Assembly: GCA_963169175.1 (NCBI GenBank)
Contig: CAUJFK010000306.1
Coordinates: 1 to 6,254 of the forward strand
DNA length: 6,254 nucleotides
Source of the DNA: Acidobacteriota bacterium
Lineage (GTDB): Bacteria > Acidobacteriota > Blastocatellia > Pyrinomonadales > Pyrinomonadaceae
Reading direction: 5' to 3'
Part shown: positions 5,364 to 6,254 of the stretch, one piece after another
Layout of the letters: each line of letters starts with the position of its first letter
Numbering within the stretch: position 1 is the first letter of the stretch
Notes under the pieces: generated by a model
What the model saw: the letters and a program-made list of their open reading frames with translations, nothing else
Database searches by the model: none
Told to the model about the DNA's origin: nothing
Made by a program: the position numbers and the translations under genes

Positions 5364-6254
5364 TCAAGCGTGAACGCCAAGCGAACGAAGAAGAGCCTTG
5401 GCTTTCAGCATTGATTCGTCATATTCGCTTGCCGGATCGCTGTCGATAACTATCCCGCCTCCAACGTTGAAGGTGGCAACGCCGTTCGTTATAACCATTG
5501 TGCGGATCGCGACACTCATTTCGAAGATCTCATTCGTGCCGAATCGGCCGCCCGGAATTCTGCAGCCGATCGCTCCCATCGATAGGCCGCGAGGGCGTGT
5601 TTCCAATCTTTCGAGTATCTCCATCGTTCGTATTTTTGGCGCGCCTGTGATCGAGCCGCAAGGGAAAACGGAGCGAAGGATATCTGATGTTGAGATGCCG
5701 TCACGCAGCTTGCCCGCGACGGTTGAGACAAGATGAAAAAGCGTCGGGTGCTCCTCGATGCGGCATAGTTCTTTGACCTCAACTGTGCCAAATTCACAGA
5801 TGCGGCCAAGATCGTTTCGCATCAGATCTACGATCATTGTGTTTTCGGCCCTATCCTTTTCGCTTGTCAAAAGCTCCTGATGGAGATGCTGGTCTTCCTT
5901 CGCGGTCGAGCCGCGCGGGCGCGTGCCTTTTATCGGTGATGCTGAGATCGTGCGACAACCGTCGCGGCTATCGATCCGGAAAAATTGTTCGGGCGAAGCT
6001 GAGACGACCGTCGAATCACCACGCTCAAGATACGCGGCGAAGGCGGCGGGATGATCGCTTCTTAAACCGAGAAAAATATCCCTTGGATGGATTCCTTCGG
6101 CCAGCGGGACGGTCAGCTGCTGGGTAAGGTTAGCCTGATATGTCTCGCCATCGCGGATCAGTTCGCGGTGTCCGCCAACGTCCGACGCCGCCACGAGCCG
6201 CCCTTGCGCCATGGCTTCAAGTGGCTTGAGCGGCGTCACAAGATCCGTGAGCCG
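5364..6254 (-). CDS. pabB: Aminodeoxychorismate synthase component I (PabB) domain, N-terminus replaced by foreign sequence
   Basis: PabB converts chorismate to 4-amino-4-deoxychorismate, using ammonia from the PabA glutaminase, in the p-aminobenzoate branch of folate synthesis. Numbering from the GTG at 6239, residues 34-291 are a chorismate-binding domain: YQANLTQQL (34-42), SASPEQFF (80-87), SPIKGTRPRG (101-110), RAENTMIVDLMRNDLGR (130-146), HPTLFHLVSTVAGKL (164-178), GSITGAPK (195-202), GAIGCR (222-227), VAIRT (243-247) and GGGIVIDSDP (260-269). The PIKGT lysine (K104) points to PabB rather than anthranilate synthase TrpE, which has PIAGT. A whole PabB is about 450 residues. Here everything before YQANLTQ, that is the N-terminal half and the start of the catalytic domain, is missing and replaced by glycosyltransferase sequence. 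The frame stays open to the right edge, so the GTG at 6239 is not a genuine PabB start. The C-terminus is intact. Confidence 0.9.
   Translation of the reverse strand, partial: RLTDLVTPLKPLEAMAQGRLVAASDVGGHRELIRDGETYQANLTQQLTVPLAEGIHPRDIFLGLRSDHPAAFAAYLERGDSTVVSASPEQFFRIDSRDGCRTISASPIKGTRPRGSTAKEDQHLHQELLTSEKDRAENTMIVDLMRNDLGRICEFGTVEVKELCRIEEHPTLFHLVSTVAGKLRDGISTSDILRSVFPCGSITGAPKIRTMEILERLETRPRGLSMGAIGCRIPGGRFGTNEIFEMSVAIRTMVITNGVATFNVGGGIVIDSDPASEYDESMLKAKALLRSLGVHA
6141..6254 (-). pseudogene. C-terminal fragment of a GT4 glycosyltransferase, joined in frame to pabB
   Basis: The minus-strand frame from 6254 to about 6141 reads RLTDLVTPLKPLEAMAQGRL, then VAASDVGGHRELIRDGET. This is the nucleotide-sugar-binding E-x7-E-like region of GT-B family 4 glycosyltransferases (usual form: PLE-A-A-G-PVVAS-VGG--E-I-DG-TGLL). 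It most resembles glycosyltransferases of exopolysaccharide loci associated with exosortase/PEP-CTERM systems, by my recollection of that family. After DGET, where GLL(F/V) is expected, the sequence turns abruptly into PabB. GC is about 67% here (70 of 104 bases, 6151-6254) against about 53% in the neighbouring PabB bases (41 of 77, 6061-6137). No folding or catalytic unit is complete. It is a fragment brought in by misassembly, a chimeric clone/amplicon, or recombination. Confidence 0.85.

Noticed and set aside
5364..6254. A bifunctional glycosyltransferase-PabB enzyme
   Set aside because: The glycosyltransferase portion stops in the middle of its motif and PabB lacks its N-terminal half; neither half meets at a domain boundary, so a working fusion is implausible.
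1..6254. tRNA/rRNA genes, CRISPR arrays, insertion sequences, attachment sites
   Set aside because: No cloverleaf, regularly spaced repeat, transposase, terminal inverted repeat or integrase was seen on either strand.

Overview
The window looks like bacterial chromosomal DNA of moderate GC content. It carries core genes (recG, rpsT, a PabB domain) in their usual full-length forms, mixed with small accessory genes. Strong Shine-Dalgarno sequences are almost absent; only exbD has one. The ExbD/TolR style, the DUF433/DUF5615 toxin-antitoxin pair and the sparse ribosome binding sites would suit an Acidobacteriota-like organism (for example Blastocatellia). That placement is inference from family resemblance, not something the sequence proves.

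Layout, left to right. Positions 1-1853 (minus) hold the first 617 codons of recG, cut at its C-terminus by the window edge. A compact intergenic region (1854-1905) carries a good recG promoter on the minus strand and a weaker one on the plus strand. The plus-strand promoter would serve the only two plus-strand genes, a DUF433 antitoxin and a DUF5615 PIN-like toxin (1906-2573), which overlap by ATGA. The toxin gene meets yhhQ (2570-3274, minus), a queuosine-precursor transporter, tail to tail, with both stop codons inside one CTAG. Next come a strong hairpin terminator (3305-3339), rpsT for ribosomal protein S20 (3368-3631) with a near-consensus promoter, a 253-base intergenic stretch, a membrane-anchored J-domain protein (3885-4691), an ExbD/TolR-type protein (4839-5270), and a chorismate-binding (PabB) coding region (5364 to the right edge), all on the minus strand.

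The minus-strand genes are separated by about 90-250 bases. At least rpsT, the J-domain gene and recG have their own candidate promoters, so this is a row of mostly independent transcription units rather than one operon. The functions are recombination/fork repair, modified-base precursor uptake, ribosome assembly, Hsp70 co-chaperone activity at the membrane, proton-motive-force-coupled transport, and folate precursor synthesis. They do not form a single pathway.

The most notable observation is at the right end. The reading frame of the PabB domain continues upstream, without a stop, into about 38 residues that are clearly the C-terminal part of a family 4 glycosyltransferase. The switch happens within a few codons around 6138-6149, where both parent families would carry similar bases, and GC jumps from about 53% to about 67% (hand counts). 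This is either a chimeric assembly or library join, or a recent recombination that decapitated pabB. A functional fusion enzyme is unlikely. I found no convincing new system; the toxin-antitoxin pair and the J-domain membrane protein are the most interesting intact accessory items.
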